NCBI RefSeq assembly: GCF_003049735.1
Contig: NZ_PIRM01000001.1
Location: 186,001-250,000 of the forward strand
Reading direction: 5' to 3'
Length of the DNA stretch: 64,000 nt
Source: Campylobacter concisus
Lineage (GTDB): Bacteria; Campylobacterota; Campylobacteria; Campylobacterales; Campylobacteraceae
The position numbers and the translations under genes are program-made. Shown here piece by piece: positions 37,601 to 47,762 of this stretch (within the stretch, counting starts at the first letter, position 1; every line of letters starts with the position of its first letter). The notes under the pieces were generated by a model. The model was not told where the DNA came from. It saw only the letters and a program-made list of their open reading frames with translations, and did not search any database.

Positions 37601-38032
37601 ATGATAAAAAAGCTTTTGGACGAGGCTATAGGCGAGCTTGATGAGCTCATAAATTTAACCATACAAGATATCGCAAATATAAAAGAAGCTAAGCACTCAA
37701 GTGTTGATGAGAGTGTAAAGAAAAAAAATGCCTTAGTTCGTGCATTTGAAGATACAAAAAGAGCACTAGATAAAGAGCTTTTAAAGGTATCAAAAGAGAG
37801 CGGTACGACTACACTTGCTAGTGTTTTAGACGATGAAGTGAAGTCAAAGCTTGTTCTTATGCGTTCAAAGCTTGAAAATTTACATAAAGTTAATAAAGAA
37901 TATGCAAGACATGTTGTTGCTGTTAAAGAATTTTTTGACTCACTTAATGAAAAAATTTTTGGAACTAAAACAAGTGAATACGGCCAAGATGGAAACAGCA
38001 TAGATAATAATTTTTATAAATCAAGGGTTTAA
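37601..38032 (+). CDS. flgN: FlgN-like flagellar export chaperone
   Basis: This is a 143-residue, almost wholly helical protein (LLDEAIGELDELINLTIQDIANIKEAKH, then SKLENLHKVNKEYARHVVAVKEFFDSLNEKIFG) of FlgN type. It escorts the hook-junction proteins FlgK and FlgL to the export gate. It begins 13 nt after flgM and ends 3 nt before flgK, which supports the assignment. Confidence 0.85.
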   Translation: MIKKLLDEAIGELDELINLTIQDIANIKEAKHSSVDESVKKKNALVRAFEDTKRALDKELLKVSKESGTTTLASVLDDEVKSKLVLMRSKLENLHKVNKEYARHVVAVKEFFDSLNEKIFGTKTSEYGQDGNSIDNNFYKSRV

Positions 38033-38035
38033 AAA

Positions 38036-39907
38036 ATGGCTAATATCTTTATGTCATTAGGCACGGGTGTTTCAGGACTAAATGCAGCCCAGCTTCAAAT
38101 AAGTACAACCGGAAATAATATCGCAAATGCCGATAGTAACTACTATACAAGGCAGCGTGTTGTCCAGTCTGCTTCTCCAGCGATGAATACAGTACCTGGT
38201 GGAGTTGGCACAGGCACACAAGTAGATACTATAACAAGACTTCATGATGAGTTTGCCTACTCAAGACTAAAATATTCATCGTCAAATTTAGAAAATACAG
38301 CCTATAAACAAAGAATTTTGCAAGAAGCTACAAAATATTTTCCTGACCTAAAAGATAATGGAATGGTGAAGGATATTCAGGAGTATTTTTCCGCGTGGAA
38401 TAACTTTGCTTCAAACCCTAATGCAGGTGCTCAGAAAGTAAATTTGATAAATAAAGCAAGTGTATTGACTGCAAGTATTAACCGCTCATCAAAGATGCTT
38501 TATGATATGCATGAAAAGATTGATGAAACGATAAAAATAAATATAAATGAGATAAATTCTCTAGGCAGACAAATAGCAAACATTAATAAGCAAATCCAAA
38601 GAATAGAATCAGGCGCAGACGCTGGTATAAAAATAAATGCAAATGATCTTCGTGATAAACGTGATGAGCTTGAGCTTGCTATGTCAAAGCTGGTAAATAC
38701 AGCAGTTTATAAAAGCGATCTAAAGAGCAATTCTAGGGTAGATACAGGAATAACAGATCAAGGAAAATACTACAATCTAAATATTGGTGGTGTAAGTATC
38801 GTTGATGGTGTAAATTTTCATGAAATTTCTATGAGTTCAACCGAAAGTGGAAGATATACAAAAATTTATTATGAAAGAGAAGATGGCAGAAGAATCCCAA
38901 TGGAAGAAAAGATCACAGGCGGTAAAATCGGTGCTGCGCTTGATCTTAGGGGTCGAAACTACGAGCCAGATAATGATAAATTTAGCGACGGAACGATCCA
39001 AAAATACATTGATAATTTAAATACATTTAGTAAAACCTTGATAACAAGTACAAATAATATCTATGCCGAATCCGCAGTTGAAATTTCTAACTCAGATCCG
39101 ATAAGTTATTTAGAAGGCGATAAGACGTTGATGAATCATGATAATAGTATAAGAAACGGAAGTTTTGAAGCTATTGTTTATGATAACAAAGGCAATGTCG
39201 TGGCCAGAAAAACTATAAATGTAAATGGCACGACGACAATGAATGATACAAGATATGGCAACTCTATTGTCAAAGACTTTAACTCAAACTCAGATGACAA
39301 TAAAGATAATAATATGCTAAATGACGTTGATGACTTTTTTGAGGCGTCATATTTTTATGATAAAAATACTAAAAAAGGCACATTTTCTCTCATTCCAAAA
39401 CAAGCTCAAGGGCTTTATAGCATATCGATAGTCGATCACGGCACAAATTTCCCAGGTGCTGTTGGCATAAATAGATTTTTTTCAGGTACTGACTCAAATA
39501 GTATCGGCATAAATCAAAATTTTACCCAAGACCACACAAAGCTTCGTGCCTACTCAAAGCCAGTTATCGGAAATAATGAAGTTGCAAATAAAATGATCCA
39601 GCTTCAGTATCAAAAGCAGACCTTTTACTCAAGTGGCATAGCGCTTGATAGAGATGAGACGATCGAGGGATATTACCGCTATCTTACGACTGACATGGCG
39701 AGTGATACAGAGGCGAATAATACGATCCACGATACAAATACGTCTTTGCAAAAGACAGCTGAAGAGGAATTTCAATCAACAAGTGGCGTAGACACCAATG
39801 AAGAGCTTACAAATTTGATCCGCTTTCAAGCAAGTTACGGCGCAGCTGCAAAGATCATCACGACCGTTGATCAAATGCTTGACACGCTTCTTTCATTAAA
39901 ACAATGA
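38036..39907 (+). CDS. flgK: Flagellar hook-associated protein FlgK
   Basis: This is a 623-residue hook-filament junction protein (HAP1). The N-terminus SLGTGVSGLNAAQLQISTTGNNIANADSNYYTRQRV and the C-terminal helix SGVDTNEELTNLIRFQASYGAAAKIITTVDQMLDTLLSLKQ are the conserved rod/hook/filament ends, and the central part is variable. It is exported through the flagellar apparatus. Its stop overlaps the next start by 4 nt. Confidence 0.96.
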   Translation: MANIFMSLGTGVSGLNAAQLQISTTGNNIANADSNYYTRQRVVQSASPAMNTVPGGVGTGTQVDTITRLHDEFAYSRLKYSSSNLENTAYKQRILQEATKYFPDLKDNGMVKDIQEYFSAWNNFASNPNAGAQKVNLINKASVLTASINRSSKMLYDMHEKIDETIKININEINSLGRQIANINKQIQRIESGADAGIKINANDLRDKRDELELAMSKLVNTAVYKSDLKSNSRVDTGITDQGKYYNLNIGGVSIVDGVNFHEISMSSTESGRYTKIYYEREDGRRIPMEEKITGGKIGAALDLRGRNYEPDNDKFSDGTIQKYIDNLNTFSKTLITSTNNIYAESAVEISNSDPISYLEGDKTLMNHDNSIRNGSFEAIVYDNKGNVVARKTINVNGTTTMNDTRYGNSIVKDFNSNSDDNKDNNMLNDVDDFFEASYFYDKNTKKGTFSLIPKQAQGLYSISIVDHGTNFPGAVGINRFFSGTDSNSIGINQNFTQDHTKLRAYSKPVIGNNEVANKMIQLQYQKQTFYSSGIALDRDETIEGYYRYLTTDMASDTEANNTIHDTNTSLQKTAEEEFQSTSGVDTNEELTNLIRFQASYGAAAKIITTVDQMLDTLLSLKQ

Positions 39908-40671
39908 GCGAGCTAAAGAGCCTTTTAGACTCGCACGTACTTAGTAAAAATACAAATCTGGGGCTGTTTGAAGCCCCAGATCCACTTCAAGTAGCTACTA
40001 AATTTAAAGAGCCAAACATAGCGCTCATTTGTGCGTTATTTGCTTATGGCAACGCAAAAATGATAGTGAAATTTCTAAATTCGCTTGATTTTGGTTTGCT
40101 TGATGAGAGTGAGCAAAATATCAAAAAAAATTTATCAAATTTCAAATACCGCTTTCAAAATGAAAATGATGTAAGAGAAATTTTTATCACTCTCTCACGT
40201 CTTAAAAAAGAGGGTGATATAGAAGAAATTTTACGCCAAGGTCTTGCAAAAAATGGCGAAATGATAGATGGCGTAAATGAGCTTATTAAATTTATTTACG
40301 GGCTAAATTCTTACCGCTCTGACGGATATGAGTTTTTCTTTGGTAAGAGTTTTGACAAAGAGCCACAAAGCCCATATAAACGCTATAACATGTATCTTCG
40401 CTGGATGGTAAGGGGTAGCGACATCGACCTTGGGCTATTTAAAAATTTACCAAAAGATAAACTTTTGATGCCGCTTGATGTTCATACGCATAGAGTTTCT
40501 TTAAATTTAGGACTTATAAACAGAAAGAGCTACGATTTCAAAGCAGTCATGGATCTTACAAAAAAACTTAGAGAATTTGACGAGTTTGATCCGATAAAAT
40601 ACGACTTTGCACTTTATAGAATAGGGCAGAGCAAAGAGCTAGAAACTATCGTAAAAAATCTTAATCAATAA
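39904..40671 (+). CDS. TIGR02757/DUF2400 family protein (HhH-GPD-like)
   Basis: This is a 255-residue protein of the TIGR02757 family. Motifs are DPLQVATKFKEPNIALICALFAYGNAKMIVKFL (about 25-57) and the C-terminal YLRWMVRGSDIDLGLF followed by LLMPLDVHTHRVSLNLGL. The latter resembles the helix-hairpin-helix region of DNA glycosylases, but catalytic activity is unproven. It is attached to the flagellar operon by a 4-nt overlap, which is probably only transcriptional. Confidence 0.9.
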   Translation: MSELKSLLDSHVLSKNTNLGLFEAPDPLQVATKFKEPNIALICALFAYGNAKMIVKFLNSLDFGLLDESEQNIKKNLSNFKYRFQNENDVREIFITLSRLKKEGDIEEILRQGLAKNGEMIDGVNELIKFIYGLNSYRSDGYEFFFGKSFDKEPQSPYKRYNMYLRWMVRGSDIDLGLFKNLPKDKLLMPLDVHTHRVSLNLGLINRKSYDFKAVMDLTKKLREFDEFDPIKYDFALYRIGQSKELETIVKNLNQ

Positions 40672-40711
40672 AAATTATTGCTAAATTTTTAAATTTAGGG
40701 TAGACTTGCCG

Positions 40712-40717
40712 TACAAT
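40712..40717 (+). promoter_or_regulatory. Possible -10 element of sodC
   Basis: TACAAT at 40712-40717 lies 21-26 nt before the sodC ATG, with an AAGGAG ribosome site between. No -35 is evident. Confidence 0.45.
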
Positions 40718-40737
40718 TTTATCCACAAGGAGCTTGT

Positions 40738-41274
40738 ATGAAAAAAATCGTTTTACTAAGTGCAGTTTTAGGAACTTTGCTTTTTGCTCACGAAGGTCAT
40801 CACTTTGATGCAAAATCTGGTGAACATCTAGTTATACCTGTTAATGAGCTAAGCGAGAAGGGCGATAAGAGTGTCGGCGAAGTAGTAGCTGTTAAGACAA
40901 ACTACGGCGTTGCATTTTTTCCAAATTTAAAAGGACTTACTGCAGGGCTACACGGCTTTCACATCCATGAAAATGCTGACTGTGGTGCGACTGAAAAAGG
41001 CCTTGGTATGAAAGCAGGCGGCCACTGGGATCCAGCCGGCACAAAAATGCACTCTTTTGCATGGGATGATAAGGGTCACAAAGGCGATTTACCGGCACTT
41101 TACGTAGATGCTGAGGGTAATGCGAACTATCCAGTACTAGCCCCAAAGATAAAAAGTCTTGACGAGCTAAAAGGTCACTCATTAATGGTTCATGTTGGTG
41201 GCGATAATCATAGCGACAACCCAAAAGCACTTGGCGGTGGCGGTGCTAGAATGCTTTGTGGCGTTATTAAGTAG
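40738..41274 (+). CDS. sodC: Periplasmic Cu/Zn superoxide dismutase
   Basis: This is a 178-residue secreted enzyme with a signal peptide (about 1-17, ending LFA). Metal ligands are in [24 protein letters not shown] and [15 protein letters not shown], and the disulfide cysteines are in NADCGA and ARMLCGVIK. It converts superoxide to peroxide in the periplasm. The mature N-terminus begins [13 protein letters not shown], a histidine-rich stretch that may help recruit metal. Confidence 0.96.
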   Translation: MKKIVLLSAVLGTLLFAHEGHHFDAKSGEHLVIPVNELSEKGDKSVGEVVAVKTNYGVAFFPNLKGLTAGLHGFHIHENADCGATEKGLGMKAGGHWDPAGTKMHSFAWDDKGHKGDLPALYVDAEGNANYPVLAPKIKSLDELKGHSLMVHVGGDNHSDNPKALGGGGARMLCGVIK

Positions 41275-41285
41275 TCACTTTAATA

Positions 41286-41318
41286 AACGAGTCTTTGAGC
41301 TAGATCCAAAGGCTCGTT
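41286..41318 (+). terminator. Hairpin after sodC
   Basis: AACGAG-T-CTTTG (41286-41297) pairs with CAAAG-G-CTCGTT (41307-41318) around one mismatch, with a 9-nt loop. It begins 11 nt after the sodC stop. What follows is A/T-rich but lacks a clean T run. Confidence 0.55.
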
Positions 41319-41428
41319 AAAATTTATAAATTTTAAAAATCCCTCATTTCAAATATAAAAAATTTACAAAAAGATAAGTACAAATAAAATACAATCTGCT
41401 TTTATTTCAATTATCAAAAGAGCAAAAA

Positions 41429-42190
41429 ATGGAATTTGATCTACTTAGCTATGTCGTTTTTTTTGTAGCTGCGTTTTTAGGTGGTTTTATCGATTCTATC
41501 GCTGGTGGAGGTGGGCTTATAACGCTTCCAGCTATTATGGCGATGGGCGTGCCACCACACCTTGCACTTGGCACAAATAAGCTTCAAGGTGTCTTTGGTA
41601 GCTTTACAGCGACTCTAAATTTCACAAAACGGGGATTAATTAATTATAAAGAGTGCTTTGTAGGTATCGTTTTTACTTTCATTGGAGCTATCATTGGAGC
41701 GGTGGTTATCTTATTTTTAAATACAAATTTTTTAAAGATAATTATCCCATTTTTACTGATTGCTATTTTTATCTACACGCTTTTTATGCCAAAAGTCGGT
41801 GAAAATGATAGAGCTGCAAAGATGAATGAAAAGCTATTTTATGTAGTTTTTGGACTAATGCTTGGCTTTTATGATGGTTTTTTTGGTCCAGGAACAGGAT
41901 CTTTTTGGACATTTGCGATAGTGGCATTAATTGGGCTAAATTTAAAAAAGGCTGTCGCTCATACAAAACTCTTAAATTTTACTAGCAATATCGTTGCTCT
42001 TGGCATTTTTATAGCCGGCGGACAGATGCTTTGGGCTGTTGGACTTTTGATGGCAGTTGGTCAAATTTTAGGCGCATATTTTGGATCAAATCTTGTCATT
42101 AAAAAAGAGGTAAAATTTATTAGAACAATGTTTCTAGTGGTAGTTGCAGTGACTATTTGTAAATTGATTTTCGATTATTTCAGAGTTTAA
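41429..42190 (+). CDS. TauE/SafE family membrane permease
   Basis: This is a 253-residue inner-membrane protein with about eight helices. The conserved duplicated motifs are FIDSIAGGGGLITLPAIMAMGVPPHLALGTNKLQ (about 21-54) and FYDGFFGPGTGSFW (about 147-160). The family exports sulfite, sulfoacetate or other anions, and the substrate here is unknown. It is monocistronic. Confidence 0.9.
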   Translation: MEFDLLSYVVFFVAAFLGGFIDSIAGGGGLITLPAIMAMGVPPHLALGTNKLQGVFGSFTATLNFTKRGLINYKECFVGIVFTFIGAIIGAVVILFLNTNFLKIIIPFLLIAIFIYTLFMPKVGENDRAAKMNEKLFYVVFGLMLGFYDGFFGPGTGSFWTFAIVALIGLNLKKAVAHTKLLNFTSNIVALGIFIAGGQMLWAVGLLMAVGQILGAYFGSNLVIKKEVKFIRTMFLVVVAVTICKLIFDYFRV

Positions 42191-42219
42191 AATTAAAAAT
42201 GTTTTAACAATAATTTTGT

Positions 42220-42225
42220 TACAAT
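42220..42225 (+). promoter_or_regulatory. Possible -10 element of atpB
   Basis: TACAAT in TTTTGTTACAATCACG lies about 30 nt before the atpB ATG, and CCAAGGT provides the ribosome site. Confidence 0.45.
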
Positions 42226-42255
42226 CACGCAAAATTCTAAATCCAAGGTAAATTA

Positions 42256-42939
42256 ATGAAAGATTTGTTTCTATTTTCAAATTTCCTAAATAGCTCCCAC
42301 GCCTTTATCTATGCGTTTCACTTTCTATTTGTAGCTTTGATTGTTATCATAGTTGCTTATATAGCAAGGAGTAAGATGCAGCTTGTACCAAGAGGTCTTC
42401 AAAATATAGTTGAAGCTTATTTGGAGGGCGTTATATCTATGGGAAGAGATACTTTAGGTAGTGAAAAACTAGCAAGGAAATATCTTCCACTTGTTGCAAC
42501 TATCGGTTTTATCGTATTTTTTTCAAATATTGTAGGTATTATTCCTGGATTTGAGTCGCCAACATCAAGTCTAAATTTAACCCTAGTTTTGGCTTTAGTT
42601 GTATTTGTTTATTACAACTTTGAGGGCATTAGAGAAAATGGATTTTTTAAATACTTTGGACACTTTATGGGGCCGAATAAATTTCTAGCTCCTATTATGT
42701 TTCCAGTTGAAGTGATCTCGCATCTTTCACGTGTAGTTTCGCTATCATTTCGTCTTTTTGGTAATATCAAGGGAGATGATCTATTCTTGCTAGCGATGCT
42801 TACACTTGCACCTTGGTTTGCTCCGCTTCCAGCTTTTGCGCTTCTAACGCTTATGGCTGTTTTGCAAACATTTATCTTTATGATGCTAACTTACGTTTAT
42901 CTAGCTGGTGCCGTTGCTATTAGTGAGCACGAGCATTAA
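42256..42939 (+). CDS. atpB: F0F1 ATP synthase subunit a
   Basis: This is a 227-residue membrane subunit of the proton channel. The essential arginine lies in [16 protein letters not shown] (about 165-180). Further helices include [23 protein letters not shown]. As in other campylobacters it stands alone, away from the other ATP synthase genes. A strong terminator follows. Confidence 0.96.
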   Translation: MKDLFLFSNFLNSSHAFIYAFHFLFVALIVIIVAYIARSKMQLVPRGLQNIVEAYLEGVISMGRDTLGSEKLARKYLPLVATIGFIVFFSNIVGIIPGFESPTSSLNLTLVLALVVFVYYNFEGIRENGFFKYFGHFMGPNKFLAPIMFPVEVISHLSRVVSLSFRLFGNIKGDDLFLLAMLTLAPWFAPLPAFALLTLMAVLQTFIFMMLTYVYLAGAVAISEHEH

Positions 42940-42944
42940 AATTT

Positions 42945-42970
42945 AAAGCCATATTTTTATATGGCTTTTT
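42945..42970 (+). terminator. Intrinsic terminator after atpB
   Basis: AAAGCCATAT (42945-42954), loop TTTT and ATATGGCTTT (42959-42968) form a perfect 10-bp stem that runs into TTTTTCCTTTTT. It begins 6 nt after the atpB stop and is the cleanest intrinsic terminator in the window. Confidence 0.9.
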
Positions 42971-43101
42971 CCTTTTTAAAACTATTTAAATTTTAAATCA
43001 CCTTCTTTATTTTCCAGTCAAAACGCTCATTTTTAGATATTTTAAAAGAAAGTATCGCTAAAATACGCCTTAAAAATTTGTATAAATTTAAAGGTAAAAA
43101 T

Positions 43102-44523
43102 ATGTTTGAAGTCGTTATCGGTTTAGAAGTTCATACTCAGCTTAATACAAAAACTAAAATTTTCTGCTCTTGCTCGACTAGCTTTGGTGACGAGGCAAAC
43201 ACTCATGTTTGTCCGACCTGCTTAGCTTTGCCTGGAGCACTGCCTGTTCTAAACAAAGAAGCTGTTAAAAAGGCGATTAGTTTTGGTACGGCGATAAACG
43301 CTAAAATCAATAAAAAATCAGTATTTAATAGAAAAAACTATTTTTACCCAGATCTTCCAAAGGCCTATCAAATTTCACAGTTTGAAATCCCTATCGTTGA
43401 AGGTGGCGAACTTATTATAGATGTTAATGGCACTAAAAAACGCATCGGCGTAACCAGAGCCCACCTTGAAGAGGACGCTGGAAAGAACATCCATGAAGAA
43501 ACCGAGAGTTTGGTTGATCTAAATAGAGCCGGTACGCCACTTCTTGAGATAGTTAGCGAGCCAGATCTTAGAAGTAGTGATGAAGCGGTTGCTTATCTTA
43601 AAAAACTACACTCAATCCTTCGATTTTTAAATATAAGTGACGCAAATATGCAAGAGGGCAGCTTTCGCTGCGACGCAAACGTCTCTATCCGCCCAAAAGG
43701 TGATACGAAGCTTTACACGAGAGTTGAGATAAAAAACCTAAACTCATTTAAATTTATCCAAAAAGCTATCGACTACGAAGTAGAGCGTCAAAGTGCAGCT
43801 TGGGAAGATGGCAAATACGACGAAGAGGTCTATCAAGAGACGAGGCTGTTTGACACGACAAATTTAGTGACAAGATCTATGCGTGGCAAAGAGGATAGCG
43901 CGGAGTATAGGTACTTTCCTGATCCAGACTTGCTGCCAGTTGAGATCCCAGAAGATATGTATAATGAAGCGATAAAAATTCCAGAGCTTGCTGAGCAAAA
44001 GGTCGCAAGATATGTTAGCGAGCTAGGCGTAAAAGAGAGTGATGCACTAAATTTAACTCAAAGCGTTGAGATGGCTAGATATTTTGAAGAGCTGATCGCC
44101 GCTGGAATTGCTCCAAAGCTTGCTACTACGTGGCTTATAGTCGAGTTGCTTGGTCGCTTAAATAACGGCGTAACGATCGAGACAAGCCCAGTTAATAGTA
44201 CTAAAATGATAAATTTACTAAAACGCATAGAAGATGGAACGATAAGCGGCAAGGCTGCAAAAGAGGTTCTGGACTACCTAATGGAAAATGATGCGGACGT
44301 TGATGGTGTCATCGAAAAGCTTGGCTTAAAACAAGTGAGTGACGACTCAGCGATCATCGCGATCATAGATCAAATTTTGGCTGCAAATACCGACAAAGTC
44401 GAAGAGTATAAAAACGGCAAAGATAAGATGTTTGGCTTCTTTGTCGGTCAGGTGATGAAAGAGGGCAAGGGTGCCTTTAACCCAGGCAAGGTCAATGAGC
44501 TTTTAAAGGCCAAAATAGGCTAA
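43102..44523 (+). CDS. gatB: Aspartyl/glutamyl-tRNA amidotransferase subunit B
   Basis: This is a 473-residue GatB that phosphorylates misacylated Glu-tRNA-Gln or Asp-tRNA-Asn for amidation. Motifs are [36 protein letters not shown] and the [10 protein letters not shown] region; the zinc cysteines are in CSCSTSF and CPTC. The tail domain (YqeY-like) is at about 325-473. The start at 43102 (MFEVVIG) is chosen over a TTG at 43078 because it matches the family and follows AAAGGTAAAA. GatA and GatC are not in this window. Confidence 0.96.
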   Translation: MFEVVIGLEVHTQLNTKTKIFCSCSTSFGDEANTHVCPTCLALPGALPVLNKEAVKKAISFGTAINAKINKKSVFNRKNYFYPDLPKAYQISQFEIPIVEGGELIIDVNGTKKRIGVTRAHLEEDAGKNIHEETESLVDLNRAGTPLLEIVSEPDLRSSDEAVAYLKKLHSILRFLNISDANMQEGSFRCDANVSIRPKGDTKLYTRVEIKNLNSFKFIQKAIDYEVERQSAAWEDGKYDEEVYQETRLFDTTNLVTRSMRGKEDSAEYRYFPDPDLLPVEIPEDMYNEAIKIPELAEQKVARYVSELGVKESDALNLTQSVEMARYFEELIAAGIAPKLATTWLIVELLGRLNNGVTIETSPVNSTKMINLLKRIEDGTISGKAAKEVLDYLMENDADVDGVIEKLGLKQVSDDSAIIAIIDQILAANTDKVEEYKNGKDKMFGFFVGQVMKEGKGAFNPGKVNELLKAKIG

Positions 44524-44535
44524 AAAAGGGCTAAA

Positions 44536-45426
44536 ATGAGCATAGCAGTCATCGGAGCTGGCAAGTGGGGCAGTGCGCTATTTCACGCATTTAGTGAAAA
44601 TAACGAGTGTGTCATCAGCTCAAGAACACCAAGAGAGATGTTAAATTTTGTAAGCTTAGAAGAGGCTTTGGAGTGCGAATATCTAGTCTGCACGATCCCA
44701 ACGCAAGCTACAAATTTATGGCTAAAGCAAAACTACAAAAACAAAGGTCAAAAGATCCTAGTCGCCAGCAAGGGCATAGACACGGCAAATCTCAAATTTT
44801 TAAATGAAATTTATGAAGACTTTGTGGATAGAGAAAATTTGGCTTTTCTCTCTGGGCCGACCTTTGCAAAAGAGATCATGCAGAAGCTTCCTTGCGCTTT
44901 GGTGGTAAATTCTAAAAATGAAAATTTAGCTTTAAAATTTGCTTCATTTTTCCCAAGCTACATGAAAGCCTACACCTCAGATGATGTGATAGGCGCTGAA
45001 GTATGTGGGGCATATAAAAACGTGATCGCCATAGCTGGCGGCATCTGTGACGGCCTTGGCCTTGGCAACAACGCAAGGGCGAGCCTTATTTCACGTGGGC
45101 TTGTCGAGATGGCTAGATTTGGCAAATTTTTTGGCGCAAAAGATGAGACATTTATGGGGCTAAGCGGTGCAGGGGATCTGTTTTTAACTGCCTCATCGAT
45201 ACTTTCACGCAACTACCGCGTAGGTCTTGGTATTGCAAGGCACGAGAGATTAGAAAAAATTTTAAATGAGCTTGGCGAAGTGGCCGAGGGCGTCGATACC
45301 GCAAGAGCTATTAGTAAGATCGCCAAAGAAAAGGGCATATATGTGCCGATCGCTAGCGAGGTTGAAAATATGCTAAATGGCAAAGATGTTTTTGAAAGCG
45401 TTAAATCGCTTTTGGGAAGAAGATGA
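44536..45426 (+). CDS. gpsA: Glycerol-3-phosphate dehydrogenase [NAD(P)+]
   Basis: This is a 296-residue enzyme that reduces dihydroxyacetone phosphate to glycerol-3-phosphate for phospholipids. The dinucleotide motif is IAVIGAGKWGSALFHAF (3-19), the catalytic lysine lies in GAYKNVIAIAGGICDGL, and SGAGDLFLT is typical. It lies 12 nt after gatB and overlaps the NagZ-like gene by 4 nt. Confidence 0.96.
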   Translation: MSIAVIGAGKWGSALFHAFSENNECVISSRTPREMLNFVSLEEALECEYLVCTIPTQATNLWLKQNYKNKGQKILVASKGIDTANLKFLNEIYEDFVDRENLAFLSGPTFAKEIMQKLPCALVVNSKNENLALKFASFFPSYMKAYTSDDVIGAEVCGAYKNVIAIAGGICDGLGLGNNARASLISRGLVEMARFGKFFGAKDETFMGLSGAGDLFLTASSILSRNYRVGLGIARHERLEKILNELGEVAEGVDTARAISKIAKEKGIYVPIASEVENMLNGKDVFESVKSLLGRR

Positions 45427-46478
45427 GAGCTTTAAAATTTATACTTTTTGTGGCCATTTTTGCTCTGGAGCTTAATGGCGTAGAAGTGAGCCTAAGAGCT
45501 AAGGTCTCGCAGATGATAATGGTTGGCTTTAATGGAGCTAGCACAAAAGATGCTGCATTTCGCGCGATGTTAAGCGATGCTGGATACGAGAGATTTGGCG
45601 GAGTGATGCTACTTGGTAGAAACGTGACTAGCAAAGCCCAGCTAAAAGCTAGCATAAAAGCGATCAAAGAGAAAAATCCCAAAATTTTCATCGCTATCGA
45701 TGAAGAGGGCGGCAACGTGAGCCGCATGAAGGATAAGAGCTTTGATGGCCCATATCCTAGCGCATACGAGGTCGCAAGCACACTTGATATCAAAAGCGCA
45801 TACGATCTCTACTCAAAAATGGCTATAAATTTAAAAGAGTGCGGCATAAATTTAAATTTCGCCCCAGTGGTCGATCTGCACGACGAAAACTCTCCGATCA
45901 TCGCTGCTAAGCAAAGGGCGTTTAGCGAGTATGCAAGCAAGGTTGTGATCTACGCCGATGCTTTTATGGACGCATTTAAAGAGCAGGGCATCCTAACAAC
46001 ACTTAAGCACTTCCCAGGACATGGCAGCTCAAAAGAGGACTCGCATAAAAACAAGAGTGAGATCACGCTAAGCAAAGATGCGCTACTACCATACAAAGAC
46101 GCTATAAACACAGGTAGAGCGCAGATCATCATGGTAGGGCACCTTTTTGTAAAAGGTATCGACGAGGACAATCCGGCCACACTTTCTAAAAAAATAATAA
46201 CTGATCTCTTGCGAAATGAGCTTAAATTTAATGGCGTGGTCATCAGCGATGATATGCTGATGAAAGGCGTTGGCGACGAAGCTTTAGCACAAAAAGTGGT
46301 GAAATTTATAAACGCTGGTGGCGATATCTTGCTCTTTAGCGAGTTCAAGATAAATAACCAAAGAACGGCCGATCTAGTCGCTCAAATCATAGTCGATGCA
46401 GTAAACGAGAAAAAGATCAGCAAAGAGCGAATCGATGCTTCATATAAGAGGATAATGGCTCTAAAAGCGAAGCTTTAA
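45423..46478 (+). CDS. Glycoside hydrolase family 3 protein (NagZ-like)
   Basis: This is a 351-residue family 3 glycosidase with a signal-like hydrophobic N-terminus (1-19). Motifs include FIAIDEEGGNVSRMKD, ILTTLKHFPGHGSSKEDSH (the histidine of NagZ enzymes is in KHFPGHG) and the nucleophile region VVISDDMLMKG (Asp near 278). It probably removes N-acetylglucosamine from muropeptides. The signal peptide suggests a periplasmic location, unlike cytoplasmic E. coli NagZ. It is coupled to gpsA. Confidence 0.9.
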   Translation: MRALKFILFVAIFALELNGVEVSLRAKVSQMIMVGFNGASTKDAAFRAMLSDAGYERFGGVMLLGRNVTSKAQLKASIKAIKEKNPKIFIAIDEEGGNVSRMKDKSFDGPYPSAYEVASTLDIKSAYDLYSKMAINLKECGINLNFAPVVDLHDENSPIIAAKQRAFSEYASKVVIYADAFMDAFKEQGILTTLKHFPGHGSSKEDSHKNKSEITLSKDALLPYKDAINTGRAQIIMVGHLFVKGIDEDNPATLSKKIITDLLRNELKFNGVVISDDMLMKGVGDEALAQKVVKFINAGGDILLFSEFKINNQRTADLVAQIIVDAVNEKKISKERIDASYKRIMALKAKL

Positions 46479-46556
46479 TGGTTATCCTGATGAGTTGCAA
46501 TCCACTTATTAAGAAATAGAAATTTAGTGGAATTTTAAGAAACTTTAAAAAGTATT

Positions 46557-47762
46557 TTAGACTAGTAAATTTCTATCAATCTCGTCTTTTTCTAAATCAA
46601 AGTATAAAACATTAAGCCACATATTGTTTTCATATTTAAATTTCATAGCTTTTTGGTCAACGCCGCTTATTCTTGGGTATACGAGATAAAGCCTGCCGCA
46701 CTCGTATTTCTTACCATAAGCATATAGCTGATATAAGTCGGCTTGTGAGATATCATCTCTTGACTTGACGATCTTCCATTTTGTGTCGGCTATATAATTT
46801 TGGTTTTTATATCTTAAAAATATATCTGGTTTTAACCCGAAGTCTCTTCTTGGTTCTTCAATAAGATATTTTCCTCGATGCTGCAATATGGCACCGGGAA
46901 GCTTTTTCTTTATAAAATTTCCAACATAGCTTTCAAAAAGCGTATTCATATCAAATAGCAAGGCAAAAGCCACATCGCTACCTCTATACGGACTAAACGA
47001 CTTATTTTGTAAAAATATCTTACTCCATAAAAGCGCTTGCTCATAGTGTTTTGTTTGGCGATTTAGTTTTAAGCGGTTAAAGTCCGCGTTTATATCGGAG
47101 CTAGATGAAATTTCGTCAAAGATAAATAAATATTCCCTAATAAGCCGTTGATTTTTGCTTGATTTTGAGCGTCTGTATAAAAACTCGAGTGCGCTTTTTA
47201 TGAGGTGATTTTCGGCTCTATCTATGGAAAATTCCTGATAGCAAACGTAAAATCTCTCTTTATGCACGATATTTTTACGTATTTGCTCTGATATTTTTAG
47301 CTTTCCTTTTAAAAATTTTAGATTATCTTCTAGCTCCACATAGTCGCTTTTTATGCCTATTTTTATGAGTTTCGATACTTCATCTAAGAACATCGATATA
47401 AAAATTTCAAGAAGCGGTAGATTCAAGCTTTTTAAATTCGCAATGTTTATATTTTTAAATGGATGGTTTTTTAAAGTTTTTAACATTCTCAGTAAAATCC
47501 TTTTAGAATTTTCTACTGCTTCTTTATTGCTGCCATTGTCGTTATCGTGGATCTTTGGAAGTATCTCAAGACTATCGCCACTTTTTGTCTGGATGATACC
47601 GACATAGTTTTGAGCTTGTAAAAAATCGCTCTTTTTGTCTCTGCCGGGCTTTAAAAATTCTACTGCGGCAAAATTTTCTCTAGTAAATGCATCTACGGCG
47701 TTAAATAGGTCTTGGTCGTCTTCTGGGCGAAATTTTTCAAACTCTATTAAGTATTTAGTCAT
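46557..47762 (-). CDS. mcrC: McrC-type nuclease subunit of a McrBC restriction system
   Basis: This is a 401-residue McrC-family protein. The N-terminal beta domain is typical (NYVGIIQTKSGDSLEILPKI), and a PD-(D/E)xK nuclease site is visible as LKPDIFLRYKNQNYIADTKWK (about 312-332). In McrBC complexes McrC supplies cleavage and stimulates GTP hydrolysis by McrB. Its start overlaps the McrB stop by 4 nt. The gene pair is flanked by housekeeping genes on both sides and looks like a replaceable accessory module. Confidence 0.92.
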   Translation of the reverse strand: MTKYLIEFEKFRPEDDQDLFNAVDAFTRENFAAVEFLKPGRDKKSDFLQAQNYVGIIQTKSGDSLEILPKIHDNDNGSNKEAVENSKRILLRMLKTLKNHPFKNINIANLKSLNLPLLEIFISMFLDEVSKLIKIGIKSDYVELEDNLKFLKGKLKISEQIRKNIVHKERFYVCYQEFSIDRAENHLIKSALEFLYRRSKSSKNQRLIREYLFIFDEISSSSDINADFNRLKLNRQTKHYEQALLWSKIFLQNKSFSPYRGSDVAFALLFDMNTLFESYVGNFIKKKLPGAILQHRGKYLIEEPRRDFGLKPDIFLRYKNQNYIADTKWKIVKSRDDISQADLYQLYAYGKKYECGRLYLVYPRISGVDQKAMKFKYENNMWLNVLYFDLEKDEIDRNLLV